NCBI GenBank assembly: GCA_928212115.1
Contig: CAKMRJ010005634.1
Coordinates: forward strand, 176,221,086-176,285,085
Length of the DNA: 64,000 bases
From: Lactuca virosa
Taxonomy: Eukaryota > Streptophyta > Magnoliopsida > Asterales > Asteraceae
Reading direction: 5' to 3'
A program made the translations under genes and the position numbers. The notes under the pieces were generated by a model. The model saw only the letters and a program-made list of their open reading frames with translations, did not search any database and was not told the origin of the DNA. Of this stretch, positions 22,148 to 32,693 are shown piece after piece; positions within the stretch are counted from its first letter, which is position 1, and every line of letters starts with the position of its first letter.

Positions 22148-22647
22148 ATCTGTTCTTATGAATTTGTTATATAGCAAATAATGAAGGCTTATTGGAATTT
22201 GATATGAGCTATGATTTTTTACGAAATATTTAAATTAAAATATGTTTAATATAAATATGTATGTACTGTTTACCAATATCTATGTTGAATAATTATAAGT
22301 TCATAAATATAAAATCCTTAGATAATTCTTTTTTAGGGAAATGGATGACACACTTTGGCAAATGATATGGAAAGGAAAAAAAAAAGACAAATACAGTTAT
22401 AATGATATGTGGTTTGCAATCATTTTTCATAAAATAATCATAAATATCACAGTGAAATTCCTGCAAAATCACTTTTGCAACAAAATTGAGTTGTTGAATG
22501 GTTCTAGTGAAAGGAAATTAGAAATAAGAAAGAAAGGAAAATTGGTGTTCTTAAGTTTTCGTAAAGGAAGCAGAAAAAAAATGAAATGGAAGGAAAACTT
22601 TCCCTAATTTTCATTTCAATTTGGAAGGCTTTGGAAAGAATAAAATG

Positions 22648-22727
<80 letters not shown>

Positions 22728-23911
22728 ATCTTTTCTAATTCGAAAACACAAAATATAATTTTGATACACTTTCTTTTCTCTTCTTTTCTCTTTCTACCTT
22801 CTTTCATATTCTTTTTTCTCTTTTGCTAAAACTCGTTTTTTTTCTTTTGCTAAAACTCGAAAACGACGTAAAACATATGTTTGTAATGCTAATATTCTTT
22901 TTTCTTGGCTTATACTTAATTTGCCCCTAAAAGCTAAAACCCAAAAGTATTTTTAAAATTTAAGTTGAGCTTTAGACTTTAGTGCAATGGATATGTAAAT
23001 GTATTTATATTGATATTTAAATTCTATTTTGTATTAATAATATAATTAATAAACATGATTTTTATTGTTAATTAAACATGAATGAAATTAGAATCATGCA
23101 ACTATACTCTAATCAATGTATTCTTATTTTTGTCTTCAAAAATTTTAGTAATATACTATTAAAAGAAATTTTCGATCGAAGGCCTCTTACAATTTGAGGT
23201 TCTATGCGACTGCACCACCCGCACACCCCAAAACTGTTACCGGTAAATACATAGTGGAAAAGAAATATTTTTATAGAAAGACATCTTATCTTCAAAATAA
23301 CACTAACATTGAATACATTTTAACAAATATTTTATATAAAATTTTGTTTTAACTTTATAAATAATCAATACCGGATATGCATTATGAAAGCCCACTTAAA
23401 ATAAATATAAAAGTTATCTTTCCTTTTTTGTATTAGTGAATTTTATTATAACTGGTAAGTTAAATAAATTAATAAATACATGTCTATTGATAAGTCTTTA
23501 AGATGTTTATAAATAGTATGAATAACTTTATAAAATATAAAGGTTTATATTTCAATAATACAAGATAACAAATGATAATATGACAATACTATGAACCTTT
23601 CATACTTATTATTTAAAAACAGTGAACTGTAGTTTAATTTGTCTGGTCTCACTCCTTTACAACATACCATTTGCAACAATTGACAAAAGTCAAAGAAATT
23701 GATGTGCACAAAATATTTTAATCTGCATGTGAAAAGTGATATGTAAAGCGACCCTTTAAAGACATGCTAGTCGCCTAATTGCCTCACACATCATCTCACA
23801 GTCTCATTCAGTCTCATTCATGACTCATTCAGTTGGTGTACGAAACTACTAATTTCAAATTCAATCTTCAAATTCATCTTCATTTTCCATTCTTTCAAGT
23901 TTCAAGACGCC
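22148..23911. other. upstream region of the receptor-like kinase
   Basis: Non-coding AT-rich sequence with a (TA)n tract at about 22653-22725 and a pyrimidine-rich stretch at 22770-22860. Three AGTCTCATTC/ACTCATTC copies lie at 23790-23830, about 100 bp before the kinase start. No firm TATA box was assigned. Confidence 0.45.
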
Positions 23912-25484
23912 ATGACTACTAACACTAGGTTTCTGGGCTTATACATCACCATCTGTGTATTAGCTTTCATCATCTCAAAGATCACCATAGCTGTCCTCTG
24001 CTATTGCCGATGGCAGAAAAAACAGTTCGTCATCCAAGACACCTTTTCTGGTACGTCGTTCTTCTGTTTCTGTTGATTTTTTCTGTTTCGATTTTGACCT
24101 AATTTCACAGGTGGAAAGCTGGTACTGTTCAGATCACCTAAGATAAAAACCCTAAAATCGAATGTGTTCTTGAAGAAGACGATGAAACTCACCAACAAGG
24201 ATCGAATCGGATCCGGAGGTTACGGAATGGTTTACAAATTGACAATTAACGAGTCAACGTCTTTTGCTGTGAAAAAGCTACGAAAAGAAACCGCAGAACA
24301 CGATCGAGGATTTGAGAGAGAATTGGAAGCAATGGGAGATATAAAGCATCGTAACATTGTTACTCTTTATGGTTATTACAGCGCCCCCAATTTTAATCTC
24401 CTCATCTACGAGTTAATGCCTAATGGAAGCTTGGACGTCGTTCTTCATGGTACGAATTTCAACAGTTTTGACTTTTGAAGTTTGATAATTTTGACTTTAA
24501 AAGTCAAACTGTTTACGTTATTACAGGAAGAACAATGGAGAAGATGATTGTTCTAGATTGGGATGCAAGATACAAGATTGCATTAGGTGCTGCAAGGGGA
24601 ATATCATATCTTCATCATGATTGTATCCCTCATATCATTCATAGAGACATCAAATCAAGCAATATTTTGTTGGATGAAAACATGGAAGCTAGGGTTTCTG
24701 ATTTTGGGTTAGCCACATTGATAGATCAAGACAAGACCCACGTGTCCACTTTAGTAGCCGGTACTTTTGGTTACTTAGCCCCCGGTATGACCTCACTACA
24801 TTGTAATAAAAACTTTATTGTCATTATCAGCGTTCCATACGTCAGCTAGACACTGTCTGATCTGTCTCCACATATTATAAATCATAATCATTGGCTAGAC
24901 AGACACAGTCTCATCTGTCTCTATATATAACATCTATCTAATATGATTTAGAACAACGCAATCATTGGCTAGACACAGTCTTATCTGTCTGTATAAATAG
25001 TTTGTACGCAGTCATTGGCTAGACACAGTCTTATCTGTCTGTATAAATGGTTTGTTTTCAGAGTATTTTGATACGGGAAGAGCGACAACGAAAGGGGATG
25101 TATATAGTTTTGGTGTTGTTTTACTTGAGCTTTTAACTGGAAGAAAACCTACAGATGAATCATTTATCGAGGAGGGGACCCGCCTTGTGACATGGGTAAG
25201 TCTTTAAAAGTCAAAGCTTTGACTTTTTTTTATAGGGGTTTGACTTTTGAGTGATGTATTAATTGCAAAGTATGATGTTATAACAGGTGAAAACAGTTGT
25301 TGAAGACAAGAAAGAAGAATATGTTCTTGATGAAAGATTAGAGTGTTATCATGCGGATGAAATTAACCATGTATTTAATATAGCGTTAATGTGTTTAGAA
25401 ACCGAGCCATCTAAAAGACCAAATATGTCTGAAGTTGTAAAGATGCTAGAAAATATTAAAACAGATAAAATTACATGTTCATAA
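23912..25484 (+). CDS. receptor-like Ser/Thr kinase, At1g78530-like
   Basis: Five exons: 23912-24050, 24111-24449, 24527-24784, 25062-25195 and 25287-25484. All introns are GT-AG and the joins keep frame, giving 355 codons, the length I recall for At1g78530. Residues 8-31 form one membrane helix followed by a basic stop (RWQKKQ). There is no LRR or other ectodomain. The kinase domain spans about 75-345: glycine loop GSGGYG (80-85), ATP lysine in FAVK (101), catalytic HRD (198-200, with N205), DFG (218-220) and APE (244-246, split by intron 3). All key residues are present, so it is an RD kinase expected to be active at the plasma membrane. Its ligand and substrate are unknown. The short N-terminus suggests a co-receptor or cytoplasmic signalling role, which is inference. 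Its 3' end faces the FAP3-like gene. Confidence 0.95.
24842..25050. repeat. four imperfect repeats in kinase intron 3
   Basis: Four copies of a CATTGGCTAGACACAGTCTTATCTGTCTG-like unit (shown here as CTAGACACAGTC and ATCTGTCTG), 50-75 bp apart. Each carries an AGACA...TGTCT inverted pair. They fill most of the 277-bp intron, the longest of the gene. Confidence 0.88.
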
Positions 25485-25541
25485 ATCATAAATTCGTTAT
25501 TCTTTTTTTGGAAAGCATAAATATGTAATTTTTTTTCATGT

Positions 25542-26703
25542 TTATATAAGGAGTGAAGCTAAGCCATTGCTAATTGAAGCTTTTAAGGAAGGAGAAACAG
25601 GGTCACGTCCAAAGAACACATCAAAAAGAGATCGTGTCACGTTTTCTGATTCGATTGTAGCTTCTGAAGTCGATGGAATCCCTTCGTTTGATAGATGAAT
25701 CTGTTCATGACATCATTTTATTTAAGTTGATCGATTATAATAATCCAAATTAGCGATTTTTCATCAAATAGACGTAGAAACGAACCAGAATTTTGGAGGA
25801 ATCGAGCCAGGTTAAGAAGATGAAGGTTCCTTTCTTCAATGGCCGATTTTGAAAGATATCACGGAAATCGGAGAGAGCGGTTTCATCGATGGCGTTTGGT
25901 GATTTGATTCTGGGCGAAATGGCGTCGTTCAAGGCGTCCCAGAAGGTTTTTCCGTCGACGTCTCTGACAAGAACGATCTGTAGCGATTTCTCTAATGGAG
26001 CTTCATTTCATGGAAATCCTTAATCCTGTAAGTATTTTACGATTTTCACAAAAGTTCACGTAAGAAAACTGTGATTTACCTTGATAGATTAAGTCGAATA
26101 AAGAAGAATCGTCTTGGATCTGAGCTGATGTTCGTCCTTTCCATGCGTCTAACTTATCGATGATTTTAGGGTTTATGTATAGCCCTGCGGCGTACACCTT
26201 AACTCCGATTATCGCAAAAACCTTTTCTCGAAACCCTAGAGAGATTAAGCTTTAAGAGAGAGTGAGAGTTGAATATTTGCAAAAACTCAGAATTAGGGCA
26301 TGAACCTGTTCCGATCAAAGAAAGCGAGCTCGAGCAACCAGGAAGATTCAACAATGTCGGAAATTTGACATTCGTAGCAGGCTCTTCAGCGTAATCTGAT
26401 ACAAATTCTATGATTTTACAGAGTAAGAAGCTTATGGAGAAGAAAGATACAATGATCGAAGTATGAAATTGGGGTAGTTAAACCTGAAGAAGAAGAAGCA
26501 CCAGCAGCCTTGATGGAGAAGAAAGGAGGGTTGGTAGGGATGAACAGGGAGAAAATGAAATTGAAATTGCTTGATTTTCTTTCTGGAAAACGGATTCTGT
26601 TTCTAGGGTTTGAAATTGAATGTGGGGATCCGAAATTGTTATGGGGAAGAGGAAGAAGCGAAACTGATCTGGGAAAGGCTCCAATTCCTGTTGCAACTAT
26701 CAT
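25542..26703 (-). CDS. FAP3: plastid fatty-acid-binding protein, FAP3-like (chalcone isomerase fold)
   Basis: Five exons on the minus strand: 26703-26484, 26395-26306, 26235-26080, 26000-25786 and 25700-25542. They join in frame to 279 codons, close to Arabidopsis FAP3 (At1g53520). Residues 1 to about 68 are Ser/Asn/Arg/Pro-rich and poor in acids, as in a chloroplast transit peptide. The mature part has the FAP/chalcone-isomerase-like signatures LPGCSSSLSLIGTGFREK, VKVYAAGLYINP, VRDVDGKTFWDAL and RPLKKGTFIFLTW. In Arabidopsis, FAP proteins bind fatty acids in the chloroplast stroma and affect lipid accumulation; they lack chalcone isomerase activity. The start at 26703 is chosen because the longer frame adds 27 residues that are not transit-like. 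The acceptor of exon 4 (TGAAG/CT) has a weak pyrimidine tract but is the one that keeps frame and homology. Confidence 0.93.
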
Positions 26704-28423
26704 CTCTTTGAGTGTTCTTGAATCAGTAAAAAAGCAAACTTCAAACCTCTCTGATTCTATCCACTTCACTGGGGCCAGACGCATGAAGCATGATGTGGAT
26801 AACTTTAATCGGATATTTGTGATTATGATTTTCTGATTTTTGTTTTGATTTTTCTTTAAGCCCTACCTAAAAAAAGAACAAAATGTCATCAAACGATAGT
26901 GTAATTGTTAAAAGAAACAGGGGAAATGATCTGCTTTTAACAGAAATTTGAAATTTGCTCAAGATTGTATTTCGATGATTGAATTATATAGGTTACATTT
27001 GAAAATCTACAAAGTATATTCTTTGGAATTTGCAAATGAAACGAGAAGTCCAATTTGTTATTGTTGGAAAAACAATGATAATTCTTTTGGAAAATTAAAC
27101 AATCCGTTGGCATTACACCAGCAATACAAATGAAGTCTATAATAACAGCCACGTTATAGACACTCTAATTCGTTATTTAGCCTAATATTAGTGGACTTTT
27201 CAAGGACACAAATTTTGATTTTTGTTAGGCCTTCGTATCAGCCTATTTAGTCGACTTTTCATGAGCCTATAAACAATAAACTAAGACAACATTCCGGTCA
27301 CTATTCAATTTTCCAATATATAACATTATTATACATATTAAATGTGGATGCGGGCATGCGGATTGTGAACAGTGTCGGTATCCAACCGTGTTATTCTTGG
27401 CTTGGCTTGATTTCGGTTGGGTTTCCTTCGCTTCATTTTTCAGCTGGATACGTGTTTGCTTTTCAGTTGTGCTTCGTGTGTTTCTTTTACTAGGTACATG
27501 GTGAACTTTTATTTTCTCCACCTGATTTTTGTTGGGGATGACTATCTCCTCCACGATTTTGCATCAACCGAAGAATCCTTCTCCAACTATTCTAATCCTC
27601 AAATCTCTGTCGGGTTCCGTTTTGCTCTCATTCATGGAGGTTTTTCGCCGGATTCCATCACCGTTGTTACCCTCTAGTGCGTCTGTTCAACAAACCCTCG
27701 AATTTTCGTCGCAGACAAAGTGGTGTAGAAGCGAACATCTCATTCGAGAGAAAGACAACCCTAAGTATCAATTTATTCAAATCAAAGGTCAATTACTCGG
27801 TAATTATTATACATATTAATTTTGGATCTCCAAATCGCCGGTAGGTATTGTCTACAACATATTTTCCTCTTCATTGTTCATCATTGATTTTGTGTTGCCT
27901 ACCAATCGACCTCTCCACCCCATCGTCTCAATCAGGTTCTAAGTCGGATATGTTTTCGTTTTTTTGTGTTCCTTTCAGTTGTGATGAAGGAAGTTGTGGT
28001 ACATCTCAAAGAGGTTGCATCGAACAAGGAGCCGAACACCAATTTCGGTCGACGATTGTGGATTCCTCAATTGTTTTTCTCCCTTCTGTACATGTTCTTG
28101 TCTTTTTAATCTTCTTTTGAGTTTTGAACAATTAAACCTTATTTAATTGCATTCATTTTACATGAAGATTCACTAATACACCTCCGACTTCCTAATTTCC
28201 CAAATATGATTGGTGCTTAAACGGAGATAATGAAAGAGGATGTGAATCGAAACTAAACCTATTGGCTAATATAACAAATTGTGTGTTTTCTCTTTCCCTG
28301 TTTTGAGTTTGTTCTTAGATTAATACATTCTTTTTCTTTTTTAAAGTTTTAATTATATGTGTGACTTCTTCCTGAAGAAGTTGGATTCGGGGGTAAACCT
28401 AATTCTAAGATCACTCTTCCTTC
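26704..28423. other. intergenic region upstream of FAP3-like gene
   Basis: Contains the FAP3-like promoter region, with no clear TATA box recognised, and about 460 bp bounded by 17-bp direct repeats. Frames at 27417-27819 and 27848-28120 have plausible codon use but match nothing I know and are not called as genes. Confidence 0.45.
27325..27819. repeat. 17-bp direct repeats bounding about 461 bp
   Basis: ATTATTATACATATTAA occurs exactly at 27325-27341 and 27803-27819. The length fits a LINE-type target duplication, but no poly(A) tail is seen on either strand, so the inserted nature is uncertain. Confidence 0.5.
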
Positions 28424-29207
28424 TGTTGGGGTTTTTTTTATTCAAAATATGTTTAAAAAACAAGAGATTTAGCAATGGAAGACTTGAATATTTTGATCAA
28501 CATAAAACTAGTTTATAACCCACCAAAGATCTTCTTGCATGGTTTGGAAAAAAAACAAACAAAGAAGAAAAAGAAGAAGATAACAACCTTTGTAGTCTTT
28601 GAATCCTCAGGGGGGCTTGGAAGTTGTAAAAGAATAAATAAACATTTGAGACACCAATAATAATCCAACTTGATTTAAGATGCTAGTCTTGTAAAACTCT
28701 TAAACTCTTAAGCTTTAAGTTCATATCAAGATAAGAACTTCAAGAGAGCATTAAGAAACAAGTTTTCTTTCAAGAGATAAACAAGAGAGAGAGAGAGAGA
28801 GAGAGAATTAAGATGCATTGTATATTTTTTTTACTAGTTCAAACAAAAGCTAAATGCTAGTCTTTTAACTGTGACAACCGTCAAATTCTGGTCAAGTCAA
28901 AGTCAAATAAAGTCAACAAGTCAAACCGGTCAACTCTACTAACTCTTGTATACTAGGGTTTACGTTATGTAATTATTGTACAATTCGCTATTTTAATAAG
29001 AAGTCATCACTTGGAAAGTTCGTATGTGCAGGATTCTTGAGCCCTAATCGGGGTAAGTGATGTAGCAAAGCGATAAAACACTATTACATACCCTTCGGGG
29101 GTGTGTAAGACTCTTAAACATGGCTTAACGGGGTTTACGGACCTTGCGTTACAAAGCCAAACACTCAAAAAGGTCACAAAAGAAGTCTCTCCCAATCTCT
29201 TTCACTC

Positions 29208-29600
29208 TATCTCTCCCTATCTGAAATCTCTCCCAAATCTCTCCAAGTATCTGAAATCTCTCCCAAATCTCTCCAAGTATCTGAAATCTCTCCCAAATCT
29301 CTCCAAGTATCTGAAATCTCTCTCAAATCTCTCCAAGTATGTCAAATCTCTCCAAGTATGTCAAATCTCTCCCAAATCTCTCTAAGTATGCCAAATCTCT
29401 CCAAGTATGTCAAATCTCTCCCAAATCTCTCTAAGTATGCCAAATCTCTCCAAGTATGTCAAATCTCTCCCAAATCTCTATAAGTATGCCAAATCTCTCC
29501 AAGTATGTCAAATCTCTCCCAAATCTCTCTAAGTATGCCAAATCTCTCCAAGTATGTCAAATCTCTCCCAAATCTCTCTCAAAATCTCTCTCAACTTCTT
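29208..29600. repeat. 30-bp and 49-bp minisatellite in solo LTR
   Basis: Four 30-bp units (29221-29340; CTGAAATCTCTCCCAAATCT plus CTCCAAGTAT) change into several 49-bp units made of two variants of the same core (TAAGTATGCC and CAAGTATGTC types). It looks like a higher-order repeat in an early stage. The plus frame through it codes a 10-residue repeat by chance, because 30 is divisible by 3. Confidence 0.95.
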
Positions 29601-29670
29601 ATAATCACTCGGGGCATCCCGACCCTTAATTTAGTCGAAAACCGCTCGAAAACGGAAATTTACGCGAAAA

Positions 29671-29935
29671 ACAGCCTTAAGGAGCCGAACCCTCTTAAGG
29701 AGTCGAACCCTCTTAGGAACCGAACCTCCCTTAAGGAAGCGAAACCTCTTGAGAACCGAAACTACCTTCCTGAATCGAACCTACTAAGAAACCGAACTTG
29801 ACCTTCGGTCCGAGAAAGCTACCTTCGGTCCGAGAATACACCTTCGGTTCCGAGATGCGAAGCTGCTCAAGACCGAACCCTACTCTCGGTTCCCATCTAC
29901 TTTCTGTTCTAGTGGCTAGGACCGAACCTCCGACC
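29671..29935. repeat. CCGAAC/TTCGGT motif cluster in solo LTR
   Basis: About fifteen copies of CCGAAC-, TCGAAC- or TTCGGTYC-like short motifs, several as AAGGAGCCGAACCCTCTT-type direct repeats and others inverted. The same motif pair is scattered through Cop-3. Confidence 0.75.
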
Positions 29936-32693
29936 CTGAATTTCGGAAATTGACAACTTTTACCCGATTTTCAATATTTTTAGCGTTTTGAGCCCGTTTT
30001 TCGTGATTTTAACGCGAGATTTTCACCCAAACTTATATTTTGACATATAAGACCCCATATTTCCATAATCTAATCACATTATTAGGGAAATCTTTACTTA
30101 GGAATAAAATATAGTGTGTATGGTTTAGAAGTGGAGTGTTGACTTTGCCTTAGTGTATGACACAAGCAACCACCCCATACCCACTCAATGACCAGCCCTT
30201 GTCCTTCCACCATACCTGGTCATTTCATTGTCGTTTCCCACCATTTTTCCAGCCACACTCTTGGTCAAAGGCTAGGAAACCCTTACCCCTCCTCACATTT
30301 CTCTCATTTCTCTCATTCTTCACCAAAGAACAAACTCCATTCTCTCTCACTTCTCTCTCTAAATTTCGAGATTTCAAGGCTGAATTTCAAGTTCTTCATC
30401 TACTTTTGGTAAGTAATATTATCCTTCATATGATTATTCCACCTCTTTCTACTCAAATCATAGGTTGCATACACAAACTTCATCATATTTGTGTTAGTTC
30501 TTCGAATCTTCAAGCAACCTTCTAAGTGTTCTTGAGTTGAACACTACCTTTCTTCAACATCCACCCACTGAAATCACACAAGGTGAGTTCATACCCCTAT
30601 CTTTTCATGTTTTTCTTAAGTTTTAAAGGGGGGAATACAAGTTAAAACACCAAGAACACAACTAAACTCACCCAACAGCTTTCATCAGAAAAGTTTAACT
30701 CCATTCACGGACTGTTTTGGTCAACTTAAACATTTTAGTTTTCAAAACTGTATTAGGTGCAAATAGTTCAAGTTCATACCTTTAAAATGACTATTTGCAC
30801 ATAACCATACGATTTTTCTACAATTTATGGTGATTTTTGACAAACTACCTATCATTTCAAGAACAAATCCGGACCAGTCTGTGAATATTGGCTTTTTCAC
30901 ACAAGTGGGAAGTCACTAAAAATCATAATAAAATTTATGAACAAACTAGACACATTTTCTAAACTCTCAGAATTTACAGATTCTGATTTGGACTTTTGAT
31001 GATTTTTCTATAAATCTTCTAAGAATAGGAATAGAAATGTTAACACTAGAAAAATGTTATCTATTTCATTCACACCTTGTAACTTGTCGAGCAAGGTGTG
31101 TATCATTATGTGCATATATGTGTTATATTATATGTCATTTTTTCTTGGTAAATAGACATACAACAGAAAACAAATGGATTTTTACCTCCACAAAGATGGT
31201 AATTTATTTAAAATAAACAAAGGTTATATTCATTGCATTCAAACATTTTGATAAACTATTGTAAGTATAGTTTATGTTCACTACTACTATTATCATTTGA
31301 TAAACTATAATAGGTATAGTTTATGATGCACTACACAACAAGTTCATTACTAAAGGTTCCATTTATACAAAAAGGGTTTTCATTCACTTCACGTAAATTC
31401 GTTAATGACTAAATTGTGAGACATTCGCTTCATGTTACTTTTCAAGTAATGCACTCTAAGTCCTGTATTGTAACCAGAGTCTCTTTGAGGGAGAGCGTGA
31501 TAGTTATGTATAGATCTACATTGGGATTGACACCCCACACCTTGTTGTTAGCTACAGTAGGACCTCGAGGTCTACGGGTGACAAATGTCATAACATTTCC
31601 GACGCCTGAAGAACGTCGTTTCAGGCCATCCAGGTCATAGTATGGTTATAATAACTCACATAAAGTATTAACAACTCATAGGAATTACGAGAATTTCATT
31701 AAATCAAACGAGTTTATGTCAATTTAAACTTGCATTGTTTTACTATAAGTATGGAAATTACTTGCACATTTTGGTCTTTGGATTTAAGGCTGCAATTCAC
31801 ACTCTAAGGAAAATATTGGATTTTTCTGGAACAAACATTACTCTTACAAAGGAAAAGGTTTTCATCACTACATTCAAAAGCTTATGAACTCACCAACTTA
31901 ATTGTTGACACTCTTTCAAACTACTTGTATTATCAGGGAATAAATAATCAGGTAAACAAGCGCTTTTGAGGATGGTACGTTAAGGCGTCAAACATTTCAT
32001 TTTTGTCAACATAATGTAATTGATTTGGAAACATGTAAACATATACTATGATGTAACTTTTTCAATTATATTTATGTTGGTTGTGTTTACTTTGATCACT
32101 ATTGAAATTGTTGTTATGATATTATACATGAAGTCCTCCACCCCCGGTCGTTCCCGCCATCCTAGGTTTGGAGGTGTGACATTAACCAACTAAAGCAAGG
32201 TCTTTACCTATTGAATCTTGGTGTTTAAGGACACCATGTTCCTAGCAACGAAAGTCTACTAAAGCAAGAGCACGACTTTATGAATAAATTAATACAAACA
32301 TGTTGCAACTAGCTTTTTCTTGTCCCCTCTTTTATTCATGTTTTTATAAGAAAAAGGAAAGAAAGATTTTTTTATAAAAAGTCTTTCATTCTTTTATAAC
32401 TTATAAACTTTAACCTTTTGGAAAAAAAAAACAAAAGTTCGTATCGTCCAAAATGTTGTACATGACTTAGTAAATCATACCATACGATATATTATGTTAC
32501 TTGCTAATGAAAATTATTATTTCCAAGAAATAAATAATTTCCAATTAATTATAAGAGCTTAATGAATATTTATTAAAATCAATTTCTAATAAATAATCAA
32601 TTGTATCAAGTTGTTGTTAGTGTGACCCATTAGTATCATATGTTAATTAGCAATATCATTTTAATATGACTCTTGAGCATACAAGATCTTTCA

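Larger units (their letters stand above)
28870..32181 (+). mobile_element. solo Ty3 LTR, 3312 bp, TSD TTAAC
   Basis: Starts TGTGACAACC and ends GGTGTGACA, with identical 5-bp flanks TTAAC at 28865-28869 and 32182-32186. It has no internal domain. Length, ends and the AAGGTGAGTTCATACCCC block at about 30581 resemble the 3.3 kb LTR of Ty3-5, so it is a relative. Donor-like GTGAGT starts at 30583 and acceptor-like TATTATCAG ends at 31936. It lies inside the Cop-2 LTR and is therefore younger than Cop-2. Confidence 0.93.
28424..32693 (-). mobile_element. 3' LTR of Cop-2 (copia), split by a nested solo LTR
   Basis: On the minus strand the LTR starts TGAAAGATCTTG at 32693, directly after a polypurine tract (AAGTGGGAGAT), and ends CCCCAACA near 28424. 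Without the 3312-bp nested LTR and one TSD copy it is about 950 bp. A (GA)n run lies at 28785-28806. The outer edge at 28424 is inferred from the TG/CA rule because the other end of Cop-2 is not preserved. Confidence 0.7.

Noticed and set aside
22341..22607. 88-codon Lys-rich plus frame
   Set aside because: Low-complexity AT-rich sequence with no match to a known family and no gene context.
25551..25700. Clean plus-strand frame after the kinase, which looked like an extra exon
   Set aside because: It is the antisense of FAP3-like exon 5, which joins in frame and matches the family C-terminus.
27417..28120. Frames upstream of the FAP3-like gene as protein-coding genes
   Set aside because: No recognisable domain and no convincing splice structure.
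29101..29385. Plus ORF with a 10-residue repeat
   Set aside because: It is a chance reading of a 30-bp minisatellite inside an LTR; no start context or domain.
29208..29600. CRISPR-like regular repeats
   Set aside because: Plant nuclear DNA, no unique spacers, no cas genes; the units are a degenerate minisatellite.
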